A DNA stretch of 36,357 nt from Fidelibacterota bacterium (GTDB taxonomy: Bacteria > Marinisomatota > Marinisomatia > Marinisomatales > UBA1611): contig PBKF01000025.1 in the NCBI GenBank assembly GCA_002722105.1, forward strand, positions 19,065 through 55,421. The letters run 5' to 3'. The translations under genes were made by a program, and so were the position numbers. The notes beneath the pieces are model-generated. The model saw nothing but the letters and a program-made list of their open reading frames with translations. It did no database searches and was not told the DNA's origin. Shown one piece after another: positions 9,446-18,424 of the stretch; the first letter of the stretch is position 1, and every line of letters starts with the position of its first letter.

Positions 9446-10724
9446 GGTCTTGCTCACGTAAATCTTTTGTAAGTACTTCTACCTCTTTGACTTTAGCAAA
9501 TTGTTTCAGGTAATCCAAGATTTTCTTTTCCTGTATATCATCTTCTACTCTTTGGCGGTTACTGGGTTTCTTATAGAACTTAATAATTTCTTTTTCAGAT
9601 TGAGGTGAATGATGCACTAAAGTTTTGATTTCAGCATCCACTTCTTCTTTTGATATGGAAATATTTTCTAATTCGATTATTTTATTCCGCAGTGAAAACC
9701 ACTTTAGATTCCTTTCAGCCGATGGTTTATAATGTTCCCGAACTTTAGATTCGTCCAAGGGCTCTCCCTTATTTTGTTTTTTCACATCTTCAACCAAATT
9801 GTTCATATAATTCTCTACCATCGAAGGTGCAAAAGATGGATTTGCTAGTTCAATTAGAGAGTCTGATAAATCTCGATCAAATGCCTGCCGTGATCGTTCA
9901 TTAAAATTGGATTCTATCTTTTTTTCTACATCTGCCATTAATTCTTTCACTGATTTTAACTCCGGATTTACCAGTTTTAAAAAATCTTCACTTACTTCAG
10001 GTAAAATTTCCCGTTCAATATTACTTACTGTTAATTCATAATCTCCATCTTCGCCTTCTTTGCTCACGGGTATTTTGATTCGAGTCTTTTCTCCAGTTTT
10101 GAGACCAATTAATTTATCTTTTTGATCATCAGTGAATGACCCTTTACCAACTCTCAGATATTGTTTTTCAAATTTTTTACCAATAATAGGGACGCCTGTT
10201 TCATCTAATTTTTGTAAAGTACAGATAAGATAATCTCCTTCAACAGCACCATCATCTACAGTGGTAATTGTTGCATGAGCTTTACGAAGTTGCATAATAG
10301 CATCTTCAATATCATGCTCATCATGTCTGTAAACAGTCTTTTGAACTTTTAAGGAGTTTTTTTTCAATTTAGGTAAAATTACTTCCGGTTCAACTTCAAA
10401 TTTCGCATGAAAAGAAAAATGTTGTTTCATTTGAAATTGTACTTCACTGATCTCAGCTTTATTCACAGGAACTAATTTTTCTTGCTGGACGGCGAGTAAG
10501 TAGTATTTTTGAAAATTATTTTCCATGAACTCCGCCTCAATATTCGGTTGAAACTGTCGCAACAAACGATCCTTAGGAAGCTTACCTGATCGGAATCCAG
10601 GCATCTTTACTTTTTTCCCAAATTTTTTAATGGATTTATCAAAATCTACTTTCAATTCATCCCATGGAATATCAATGGATAGTACCCGGGTATACTCATT
10701 GGTTTTTTTTACATCGACTTTCAC
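9435..10724 (-). CDS. tig: Trigger factor, ribosome-bound chaperone
   Basis: Trigger factor binds near the ribosome exit tunnel and holds nascent chains. It has prolyl isomerase activity in many species. The 429-residue length is typical. The ribosome-docking signature GFRSGKLP is at 43-50 in the N-terminal domain. A PPIase-like middle domain (about 150-240) and the helical C-terminal arms (about 250-429, ending in an acidic/His tail) follow. It is the first gene of tig-clpP-clpX, the common bacterial order, and overlaps clpP. The promoter should lie in the 100 bases upstream, where the minus strand has a purine-rich GGAG-like sequence just before the ATG. Confidence 0.95.
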   Translation of the reverse strand: MKVDVKKTNEYTRVLSIDIPWDELKVDFDKSIKKFGKKVKMPGFRSGKLPKDRLLRQFQPNIEAEFMENNFQKYYLLAVQQEKLVPVNKAEISEVQFQMKQHFSFHAKFEVEPEVILPKLKKNSLKVQKTVYRHDEHDIEDAIMQLRKAHATITTVDDGAVEGDYLICTLQKLDETGVPIIGKKFEKQYLRVGKGSFTDDQKDKLIGLKTGEKTRIKIPVSKEGEDGDYELTVSNIEREILPEVSEDFLKLVNPELKSVKELMADVEKKIESNFNERSRQAFDRDLSDSLIELANPSFAPSMVENYMNNLVEDVKKQNKGEPLDESKVREHYKPSAERNLKWFSLRNKIIELENISISKEEVDAEIKTLVHHSPQSEKEIIKFYKKPSNRQRVEDDIQEKKILDYLKQFAKVKEVEVLTKDLREQDHEH

Positions 10725-10827
10725 GTTTTCTCCTGAAAAATAGCGGGCGAATTTATGTGCAATTATTAATGGAGTTAAGAATTAAGATTATTTGCTACCA
10801 ACTTAGGATGAAGATGAAGATGTTGAA

Positions 10828-11466
10828 CTAGAATACTGGTATTTCCATACCACCACGATACATCAAAACCATCCCCAGGATTTGGATCATATGAAATAAA
10901 TCATTATGATTAAAATGTTGATGCAGGGAAATGCCACTAACCTGAATCCAGGATGCCACTAGACTCACCACCAATCCAATAGAACAAAACAAAGCTCCTA
11001 AATATCCTGTGGTTACATATGCGATTGAGAAACCAAAAAGGGAAACCACAATAAGCGGGAAATAAAATTTAACCGCCTGACCAAACGTGTCCTGTTTATT
11101 TATTTGGATAAAATAAAAAATGAGCATTAGCGCTGCAATTATCATTAAAAGATTTTGTACCTTGTCATTGGTAAAAAATGTTAGAGCTGCCAGACTAAGA
11201 GACAAACCTGTTACTCCCACAAATATTAATGTAGATCTCCAAATAATTTTTTTTAATAGTTCTGAGAAACGCGGCCCAAAACCGTGGCTTATACCGCCTA
11301 AAAGGCCGCCTATCCCAACAGCAAAAAAACAATTGCCCCATAAAAAGTGAAATAGAGAATCTGGGATGTTAAATAATTGCCATCCAAAAGCCATTCCTAA
11401 AAGACCAATAATAAAATCGGTGATAGCTGTAGTTGGCTCGTATAAATAGGGATGTTTTCCTGACAT
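10828..11466 (-). CDS. Seven-helix-type integral membrane protein of unknown function
   Basis: This 212-residue, strongly hydrophobic protein has about seven membrane segments. A Shine-Dalgarno-like GGAAGG lies 7 bases before the ATG. The start (EPTTAITDFIIGLLG) and the His-rich C-terminus (HFNHNDLFHMIQ) recall the CREST/alkaline-ceramidase-like membrane hydrolases, which use Asp and paired His residues in a seven-helix fold. That link rests on motif memory only. Another conserved feature is GISHGFG near residue 59. The gene stands about 100 bases upstream of tig and may be its own transcript or read through into tig. I cannot assign a substrate. Confidence 0.7.
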   Translation of the reverse strand: MSGKHPYLYEPTTAITDFIIGLLGMAFGWQLFNIPDSLFHFLWGNCFFAVGIGGLLGGISHGFGPRFSELLKKIIWRSTLIFVGVTGLSLSLAALTFFTNDKVQNLLMIIAALMLIFYFIQINKQDTFGQAVKFYFPLIVVSLFGFSIAYVTTGYLGALFCSIGLVVSLVASWIQVSGISLHQHFNHNDLFHMIQILGMVLMYRGGMEIPVF

Positions 11467-11558
11467 AATTTAGCCTTCCATGTCCTTACATAAGAATCTC
11501 TTAAAAATTAAATAAAATCACACATCCTAAAAATATCGTCTTTCGGTATATAGTTCAA

Positions 11559-13142
11559 CTATGGCTGGAGTACCATATTTACCAAGAAAATAACATCAAA
11601 AATATTCAAACTGTTATCTTGATTAACGTCTGCAACTATTTGCGGGCAGGCACCAGGAAACTCACCTGCTATGACATAATCAGCTAGGAGAAGAATATCT
11701 GTAATATTCAGTTCACCAGAATTATTTATGTCTCCAATATTCCACTCCATACAAGCATTGGGTGCCAGTGCAATAAATTCATGCCACCCTGCAAGTGGGC
11801 TATTCTCAATTCTTCCTGACGAATCTGCAGTCTGAATAAAATATTGTAATTGACCTTCATCAGCTAATGGAGGAATCCAGCCGACCCATGTATTTGGTTC
11901 TTCCTGACTTAAAGATTCAAAAAGATGTACATCATTCCAATCTAAATCACCTGCGATACGCCAAAATACTTTCATCGAATCACTGATGATTCCTTCACCG
12001 CTCAATGGATCAACATAAACAGAAACTAGGTAGCCCTCATTATCCGGTTCAGTATCGTCGTTCAAAGGATTATGCATTACTTGAAGCATTTCGAGATCAG
12101 GTATACCTTTTGTACGGCAATGTAATGCATCCGTGGATTCCCAGGAACCGGCAAATGGTATTACATCATAACCTGGCATAGCTGATTCATACATTTCTAA
12201 TGCATCATCGTCCCAAATGCCACCGGTGATTGGGACTAAAATTTTATGATTCAAAATAGTGGAGTTAGTATAGGGCTGATTGTTTGGGGTATAAACACGA
12301 AATACATCCCAGGGTTCGCCCCACTTATTTGTAGAATTTCCGAAATAATTTGCTATTGCTTCTATTTCATCATACTGTGCATGGCTAGTTGGGACTTCTC
12401 TGATTAAAACTTTTGTAGGGCTTAAATATTTTCCCCAACAATCGATATGATCTATATATGTGTTATTGGGATCAGGAACAACATGATATGTTTCAATTCC
12501 AAAATAATCATCCATGATTTGATTTACTGAAGCATTAGATATCTCATTCTCATCATATACCAGATCCGATGATGCGGCAATTCCCATACCATCGGTCATA
12601 TAATTTCCACCCGCATGCACAACATCAGAAGCAAAGTATGGCGAATTTAAATGGTTGGCTATTTTCAAAGGTGCTTCATTATCATTCGGTCGCGGTCGAT
12701 TGTAAGTATGATCGACAACCGATACATTTCTATCACCATCCACCACCCACCAAGGTCCGTAATCTCGTGTCCAGTAACTATCGGTAGACCCTAATACATA
12801 CTGCACATTATCCATATATACTCCGCCATTGATCATAGACGAATTTGCTGAATTTTGTGAACTGGATGAAACCAGACAATAAATGGTCACATCTTCGCTC
12901 ATTTCTGCAATCAATTCTGTAGAAATTCCAAAAGGATATCGAATCAATACTCCTTCCATACGTTCATATTCAGCAATGTTTCTAACAGGTCCCGGTGGAG
13001 GGTCTGTTTGGCGCCCCATGGAATAAATTTCATGAACTCTGGATTTTTCTTCTTCAGTTAATCCAATCGGTAATTCATCTTGAATTCTATCAGATGGTAA
13101 AATGGGAGAGATGATCAATAGGAATTGTAATATTCTATTCAT
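11559..13142 (-). CDS. Secreted peptidylarginine/agmatine deiminase-like enzyme with C-terminal dockerin-like domain
   Basis: This 527-residue protein has a short N-terminal signal peptide. Residues about 45-360 form a PAD_porph-type deiminase domain, the guanidino-modifying fold that converts arginine groups to citrulline with release of ammonia. All five residues known from the Porphyromonas gingivalis enzyme have matches: Asp127 (WTRDYG), His232 and Asp234 (DHIDCWG), Asn293 (YTNS) and Cys342 (LHCRTK). The spacings are nearly the same. A beta-rich Ig-like segment (about 365-460) follows. The C-terminus is a dockerin-like pair of calcium loops, GDINNSGELNITD (470-482) and ADVNQDNSLNIFD (504-516). 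Agmatine deiminases are normally cytosolic, so the signal peptide and tail favour a protein or peptide substrate outside the cytoplasm. The neighbouring TonB receptor may take up products. The enzyme class is well supported; the natural substrate is inferred. Confidence 0.9.
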   Translation of the reverse strand: MNRILQFLLIISPILPSDRIQDELPIGLTEEEKSRVHEIYSMGRQTDPPPGPVRNIAEYERMEGVLIRYPFGISTELIAEMSEDVTIYCLVSSSSQNSANSSMINGGVYMDNVQYVLGSTDSYWTRDYGPWWVVDGDRNVSVVDHTYNRPRPNDNEAPLKIANHLNSPYFASDVVHAGGNYMTDGMGIAASSDLVYDENEISNASVNQIMDDYFGIETYHVVPDPNNTYIDHIDCWGKYLSPTKVLIREVPTSHAQYDEIEAIANYFGNSTNKWGEPWDVFRVYTPNNQPYTNSTILNHKILVPITGGIWDDDALEMYESAMPGYDVIPFAGSWESTDALHCRTKGIPDLEMLQVMHNPLNDDTEPDNEGYLVSVYVDPLSGEGIISDSMKVFWRIAGDLDWNDVHLFESLSQEEPNTWVGWIPPLADEGQLQYFIQTADSSGRIENSPLAGWHEFIALAPNACMEWNIGDINNSGELNITDILLLADYVIAGEFPGACPQIVADVNQDNSLNIFDVIFLVNMVLQP

Positions 13143-13238
13143 TTCTTCATTAACGAGGTCTATGGCAAATTTACTTAGATTTCACCATGTAAAATAAATC
13201 TCCGATTTTACAACAATAATGATTTCTGAAAATTATAT

Positions 13239-15674
13239 TTAAAATTCTAAAATTAATCCACCGACAGGAAATGTTTTATACTGCCAACTCATTTCTTTTG
13301 TCCCGTCTTCCTTATAAATATACTCCCAAGGATTTGATCTGTTTAAAACATTGCCAATATTCCAGAATGCGACCAGATTCATTTTTTTGAAATGAAATCT
13401 TTGCTGAAGCATAAGATCTATTCTGCTATAATGACCGTACCTATATGTATTCCATGCTAAGTGAGAATTTGAATACCAATCTCTGGTTTTATGATCATAT
13501 TGCTCAGGTGTATAAGGTCTGCCACCCATGTAACGGTACTTTATACTTATTTCATATTCATCACTAGGCATGAAAGGAAGCCAAGAAAGTGTCTTTGCAA
13601 CCCATGAATTTTTATAGCTGCTGTACCAGCCAAAATCAGTATAACGTATTTTATATCCTCCAACCAGATTGATTACATCTCCATAGTCAAAGTCCCAGGG
13701 ATAATATTCTTTTGTTCTTGGGTCTACTCCTTCTGAAATCGAATGGGACCAGGAAAACGAGCCATACCAATTATTGGAATATTTTTTCTGAAGGTATATT
13801 TCCAACCCTTTTGAACGCCCTTCTCCGCCATTAACTTGGTTATACCAATTTAGACTGTCCCTGCCATCAGAACCAGTTAACATTTCAAATATCACCATAT
13901 CAGCGTACTCTTTTACATAATATTCTATAGTAAACCTAGTATCAGAAGAGAGAAAGTATTCAAAACCGCCTACAATTTGATCCGTGAAATAATTTTTCAG
14001 CTCTGAAGGAGTTCCACGCGTTGAATTTAATTGATTGTTAAATGGTACTTGAAAGTATCTACCTGCAGAAAGATTGAATTTCCAAATAGGTGAAAAATGA
14101 TATTTAAATCCAAATCTTGGTGAAAAATCAGATTCATTTGTGAAGTTCATAAAATCAAAACGACCACCTATAGATATTTCCACCTTTTGCAGTGGATGTA
14201 AGTTAAAATGAAAAAATCCGCCAACTTTATTATACTCTAATATGGCATTTGTCTTTAATGTATCTTGAGTGCCAACTGAATCAATAATTGTATAGAAATA
14301 TTGCTTTCCAAAATAGGTCGTATAAAATTTTTCTTTTGTAATTAATTGTGGAATTTCAGACCCGCTTAAAGAATAACCGTAAATATAGGTAGGATTATTT
14401 TTGTACCAGTTGTCAAAATCCAATTCCACATGCTTTGCAGATAGTCCGGAAGTGATTTCCACATTATCAAATAACTTATAAACAACTTCACTTCGAAAAG
14501 AATAGTCGCTTTCTAAATCATTATTTTGGTAATAATAATTGCGGATTAGATTTTCATTTAATTTATATACATTTGTGTTTAAACGGACTAAAGATCTTCC
14601 AATTGAGCTCTGGATATAACCATTCTTTGAAAACAGATTTTTATACGTGACACCTAATGTTGACTGCCAGGATGAATAATCAACATTTTCTGCTCCACGA
14701 AGTTGGGGATTATTTTCTCCTTCAATATTTATTTCATCAATACCGCCAATAAAATTGATATAAATTTTTTGATTGGGAGATAAATGATATGCTATTTTAC
14801 CTTGGCTAGACCAATACTCTGGGATTGCCTGCATGCCTGTAGAAGATATCACAAAATCAAGAAATGACCGTTTCAATGAATAAAGATAATTAGACTTTCG
14901 TGTCAAAGGCCCTTCAAAAGTAAATCCAAACCCAGCCATGTTTAAATCCATTTGCTGATGGTGAGACTGACTGTTCCCCTCCCTGAGAGTCACATCCATA
15001 ACGGATGAAAGTTTTTCGCCATATCGTGCTGGGAAAGCTCCCGCATAGAAATCAATCCGTTCGATAAATTCTGTATCAACCATAGTTATTGGACCGCCAC
15101 CCTTGCCCTGCTCAGGATAATGATTGGGATATGGGATTTCCAGAAAATCCATAACAAATAAATTTTCTCCATGGGAACCGCCACGAACAATAATCTCATT
15201 GCTTTGATCTGATCCAGAGACTACTGAAGGTAGAGCCTGCATCATGGCCATTATATCATAGGTGCCAACCGGATCTGAGCGTATTTCTTCAATATCAACG
15301 GTCCGACTGCTTGTGACCCCGTCTTTTGTTTTCTCAAAATATGATCCAGTAACTTCTACACCTTGACCTTTAAGAATTGTCTGAGATAAAGCAAAATTAA
15401 CATTCGTATTTCTTTCGGGGACAATATGAACATTGGGCCTGTTTATTGTTTCATAGCCAATCATAGAAACCTGAAGAGTAAAACTTCCGACAGGAATATC
15501 ATTTAGCTCAAAATTTCCTCTATCATCCGTTGATATACCCAATCCAGTACCCTGCACGATAATATTAACACCAATGAGAGGTTGATTTGTAAATGCATCC
15601 TGTATGTGTCCAGATAACGAGCCAGTAGAACCAATTAACAATTCAAATAAAAGAAAGAAAATAAGTTTTAACAT
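13239..15674 (-). CDS. TonB-dependent receptor with carboxypeptidase-regulatory-like N-domain
   Basis: This 811-residue outer-membrane importer has a signal peptide (1 to about 18), a CarboxypepD_reg-like domain (about 20-100, with NQPLIGVNII and DDRGNFEL), a plug (about 120-235, with IIVRGGSHGENLFVMD) and a beta barrel ending in Phe (GGLILEF), the usual signal for barrel assembly. Between the regulatory-like domain and the plug it shares a KGQxVEVxGS linker with the larger receptor encoded at 1646-5110, so the two are related. It lacks that receptor's Asp-rich loops. It lies 96 bases upstream of the deiminase gene on the same strand. Co-transcription is possible but not shown. The substrate is unknown; no siderophore- or cobalamin-specific feature is visible. 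Confidence 0.92.
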   Translation of the reverse strand: MLKLIFFLLFELLIGSTGSLSGHIQDAFTNQPLIGVNIIVQGTGLGISTDDRGNFELNDIPVGSFTLQVSMIGYETINRPNVHIVPERNTNVNFALSQTILKGQGVEVTGSYFEKTKDGVTSSRTVDIEEIRSDPVGTYDIMAMMQALPSVVSGSDQSNEIIVRGGSHGENLFVMDFLEIPYPNHYPEQGKGGGPITMVDTEFIERIDFYAGAFPARYGEKLSSVMDVTLREGNSQSHHQQMDLNMAGFGFTFEGPLTRKSNYLYSLKRSFLDFVISSTGMQAIPEYWSSQGKIAYHLSPNQKIYINFIGGIDEINIEGENNPQLRGAENVDYSSWQSTLGVTYKNLFSKNGYIQSSIGRSLVRLNTNVYKLNENLIRNYYYQNNDLESDYSFRSEVVYKLFDNVEITSGLSAKHVELDFDNWYKNNPTYIYGYSLSGSEIPQLITKEKFYTTYFGKQYFYTIIDSVGTQDTLKTNAILEYNKVGGFFHFNLHPLQKVEISIGGRFDFMNFTNESDFSPRFGFKYHFSPIWKFNLSAGRYFQVPFNNQLNSTRGTPSELKNYFTDQIVGGFEYFLSSDTRFTIEYYVKEYADMVIFEMLTGSDGRDSLNWYNQVNGGEGRSKGLEIYLQKKYSNNWYGSFSWSHSISEGVDPRTKEYYPWDFDYGDVINLVGGYKIRYTDFGWYSSYKNSWVAKTLSWLPFMPSDEYEISIKYRYMGGRPYTPEQYDHKTRDWYSNSHLAWNTYRYGHYSRIDLMLQQRFHFKKMNLVAFWNIGNVLNRSNPWEYIYKEDGTKEMSWQYKTFPVGGLILEF

Positions 15675-15781
15675 TTTAAAAGAAATTTTACAGAAAAAAT
15701 TAGTATTTTTTCCTTTATTCGTTCAAATACGAAAGAAAGCTAAATTATAGGAAATAGAAATAATTTTTTAAATTTAAAAAA

Positions 15782-16213
15782 TTATTGTTTTAAACGATAG
15801 GTACAGCCTTCCATTGTTTTAAGGAATTTCTCCACCTGATTTTCAGTATGAAATAATTCATCCATTGGTACAAAAACATCGCTTGGATATTCATTTTCAT
15901 CATAATCACGTAGAAAATTAGATTCCAATTTTAAAACAATATCCCGCAAAACCATTGGCGGAATTTCTTTGTTCCTCATGAAATTAATTTGCAGGTTCAA
16001 TTGACCTGTAGATGTCATATGAAATAGTGGCAGGGGACCAACATCCGACTGGCATCTAAAAGTAAGTGTGCCATGATCTGTACCTCTTCCCCATGATATA
16101 TCATCAGCATGTCTTTCAGTAAAGTCGATAATGGAAACTCCAACCTTAGCTACTTCTCGGCTACAATTATCTCTTAAATGGTCAATGAATCGATTTTTAT
16201 CCCAATTTGACAT
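15782..16213 (-). CDS. Small conserved-looking protein of unknown function
   Basis: This 143-residue soluble protein has no signal peptide or membrane segment. An amphipathic N-terminal helix is followed by a Trp-Gly-Arg-Gly-x-x-x-Gly segment (WGRGTDHGTL, about 56-65). Then come a PLPLFHMTSTGQLNLQI strand pair and a charged C-terminal helical part. The pattern recalls a short domain I have seen free-standing or joined to nuclease-like proteins, but I cannot name it with confidence. It lies between an M61 peptidase gene and a TonB receptor gene on the same strand, 86 bases after the former. Start and frame are convincing; the function is unknown. Confidence 0.65.
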   Translation of the reverse strand: MSNWDKNRFIDHLRDNCSREVAKVGVSIIDFTERHADDISWGRGTDHGTLTFRCQSDVGPLPLFHMTSTGQLNLQINFMRNKEIPPMVLRDIVLKLESNFLRDYDENEYPSDVFVPMDELFHTENQVEKFLKTMEGCTYRLKQ

Positions 16214-16299
16214 ATACGCTTTCCCGTAAAAATGTGGTTTTATAATGATAAGGCAAGGCTGAATTTATAAAAAATGATAAATAAGAAAAAGCTTGGCTT

Positions 16300-18393
16300 T
16301 TAATTTCTGTCTCCCATCCATGCAGAATAATATCTTTGCTGCAATTCAGTTTTATTTTTTAAAATGCGGAGCCGGTGTTTAAACTTTCGTTTTTTGTACT
16401 CTACTGTATATGGTAATTCTATGGTTTTATCATCTCTTTTTATAAAAATACTTACTTCTTTTCCTTCTTCAACCGGGTAACCGTATTCATCATAGAGTAT
16501 ATCTCTTAATTTATCTTTGTCCAGCTGATCACCAACTTGAAATCCCACCGGGTCTTTCCTCCCAACTTTTTTTACTTTGATATATTTACCAAATGGTATC
16601 CTATTTTGTTTTGTACCATAATCAGTCAAAATACGTTTTGGAATTTCATGCTTACCTTCTTTAGTATACTCCACACCTATTTCTGCTAAACTGCCTTGGA
16701 CATCCAATGGAATCGTTCCTTCAATGTATTTATCAAACCATTGCCTTAAATTTTGTTTATCACTTTTAATTATATCACCTTTCACCGGATCGTAGTTTAA
16801 AGGAATCTCTGTGTCTGGGGTATTTTGAACATTAGCTTTCACCGGACTGACCATAGCGCAGAATTCATCAATGAATGTTTCTTCATTAAATGATTTATCT
16901 GGCCCATAATTCGATGCTAATTCCAATACAATATCTTTCAATGTTTTCTGGCCATCGGTCAACCGGATAATTTCTATATCTAATAGCAATCCCAAAACTG
17001 CACCTCGTTGATACACTTGACCATAGTGTACACCATATTTTTTATCAAAAATATTTTCACTCATTTCAGTAAAAGACATTTTCTTTTCTGGAAATCTTGC
17101 TGCGCTTTGAATTTTACTACTCATTTTATCTGAAAAGAATTCCAGTGGAGAGATCAAACCAGACTGAACCATGATTAGATTTGCAAAATATTCAGTTATA
17201 CCTTCGTATAGCCATAGGTGTTTAGACATTTTCGGATTTACATAATCGAAATCTCCTATATATTCGCTATGGAGATTCAACGGTGTAAAAATATGCATAA
17301 ATTCGTGTAGTGCAACTCGCTTAATCAATGATGTATACGAAGTATCACCAAAATCTGTTAAAACAAAAAAAGATGAATTTCCATGCTCCAGTGCCCCACT
17401 TCCAAATAATATAAAATTGTTTAAAACAGACTTAGCTTTTTTTATCAATCCAACTTCTTTCGATCGCAGGCTATCCATAAAATCCTTTCCATCTCTGATA
17501 TACATGATGAAATGGTATTCACTTACAGGCAGAGAATCAGTAAACATTGCTACTGCCTCCATAGAAGGTTGAATTTCCTTCTTAATCACATCTGCAAAAC
17601 CTTTTTCTCCATTTGAATGGTATGATTCAATAAATACCCTTGTATTAGCAACCGTGAAAGTGGATGTATCTGGTGCAGAAATCATGATGGGACAGTCAAT
17701 TAAGTGATGATAGTCTCGGGCATTAAATGTGATACTTTGTTCAAAATCGTGCGAAATGGGTAATGCCGAATAAGACTTCATACCATCAGGTTGATTTATG
17801 GTAAGGCTTACGGGAACATCCTCCAAACTGTCAAAAAATCCAAACCATCCAGATGCATTAATTACAAAATTTTTATCTTTTTCTATATTTGTACCACCCA
17901 TGGGCCAAATTCGTCGCATTGCCTTGGGATGATCCCAAGTATCGTTAATCCAATAATGAATAGATGTTAAATCTCGTGCATTGATAATTTTAAATATGTT
18001 TTTTCCGATCTTTTCATGAAAAAGAACATTCCCTTTTGAATCTTGCGGATTAATGGCTTCAATCATTTCACCATAATCCAATTCTTTATATGTACCCGGT
18101 ATAGTTTTTGGGAAATGAAAAATGACAGTATCTTGATTTAGACCGGGGCAATGAAGATGAATATAAACCTGATCATTCTCTACTTCATTTAAATCAATAG
18201 AATATATATATTGATCTAAAATATAGTCTCCTGTTGGCTCGTAGTCTAGCTCCGGTAGAATAGATGAAGGAGAGCTAGATGAACATCCAGAAATAAAAAT
18301 TAGGGTAAAAATGATTATAGACAGATTATAACCTATTCTCTTTCCACAATAATAACAGACAGAGCAAACAGAGTATAGAAATTTAAACTTCAT
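16300..18393 (-). CDS. M61-like metallopeptidase lipoprotein
   Basis: This 697-residue protein starts with a long n-region and a hydrophobic stretch ending in the lipobox ISGC (Cys37), so it should be a lipoprotein. The zinc site is HEFMH (363-367), with a second Glu in LYEGITEY (Glu397). The fold order matches family M61 (glycyl aminopeptidase): an N-terminal beta domain, a catalytic helical domain (about 270-520) and a C-terminal PDZ-like region (about 560-680, degenerate). It should cleave peptides in the periplasm or at the surface. It begins 31 bases after the permease/M1 peptidase fusion gene, so it likely belongs to the same transcript and works with that second metallopeptidase. The N-terminal 20 residues contain several Cys and basic residues and may not all be translated, but no better start is visible. 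Confidence 0.85.
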   Translation of the reverse strand: MKFKFLYSVCSVCYYCGKRIGYNLSIIIFTLIFISGCSSSSPSSILPELDYEPTGDYILDQYIYSIDLNEVENDQVYIHLHCPGLNQDTVIFHFPKTIPGTYKELDYGEMIEAINPQDSKGNVLFHEKIGKNIFKIINARDLTSIHYWINDTWDHPKAMRRIWPMGGTNIEKDKNFVINASGWFGFFDSLEDVPVSLTINQPDGMKSYSALPISHDFEQSITFNARDYHHLIDCPIMISAPDTSTFTVANTRVFIESYHSNGEKGFADVIKKEIQPSMEAVAMFTDSLPVSEYHFIMYIRDGKDFMDSLRSKEVGLIKKAKSVLNNFILFGSGALEHGNSSFFVLTDFGDTSYTSLIKRVALHEFMHIFTPLNLHSEYIGDFDYVNPKMSKHLWLYEGITEYFANLIMVQSGLISPLEFFSDKMSSKIQSAARFPEKKMSFTEMSENIFDKKYGVHYGQVYQRGAVLGLLLDIEIIRLTDGQKTLKDIVLELASNYGPDKSFNEETFIDEFCAMVSPVKANVQNTPDTEIPLNYDPVKGDIIKSDKQNLRQWFDKYIEGTIPLDVQGSLAEIGVEYTKEGKHEIPKRILTDYGTKQNRIPFGKYIKVKKVGRKDPVGFQVGDQLDKDKLRDILYDEYGYPVEEGKEVSIFIKRDDKTIELPYTVEYKKRKFKHRLRILKNKTELQQRYYSAWMGDRN

Positions 18394-18424
18394 CCATTTT
18401 TCTTTCTTAATTGCGGGTGAATAT

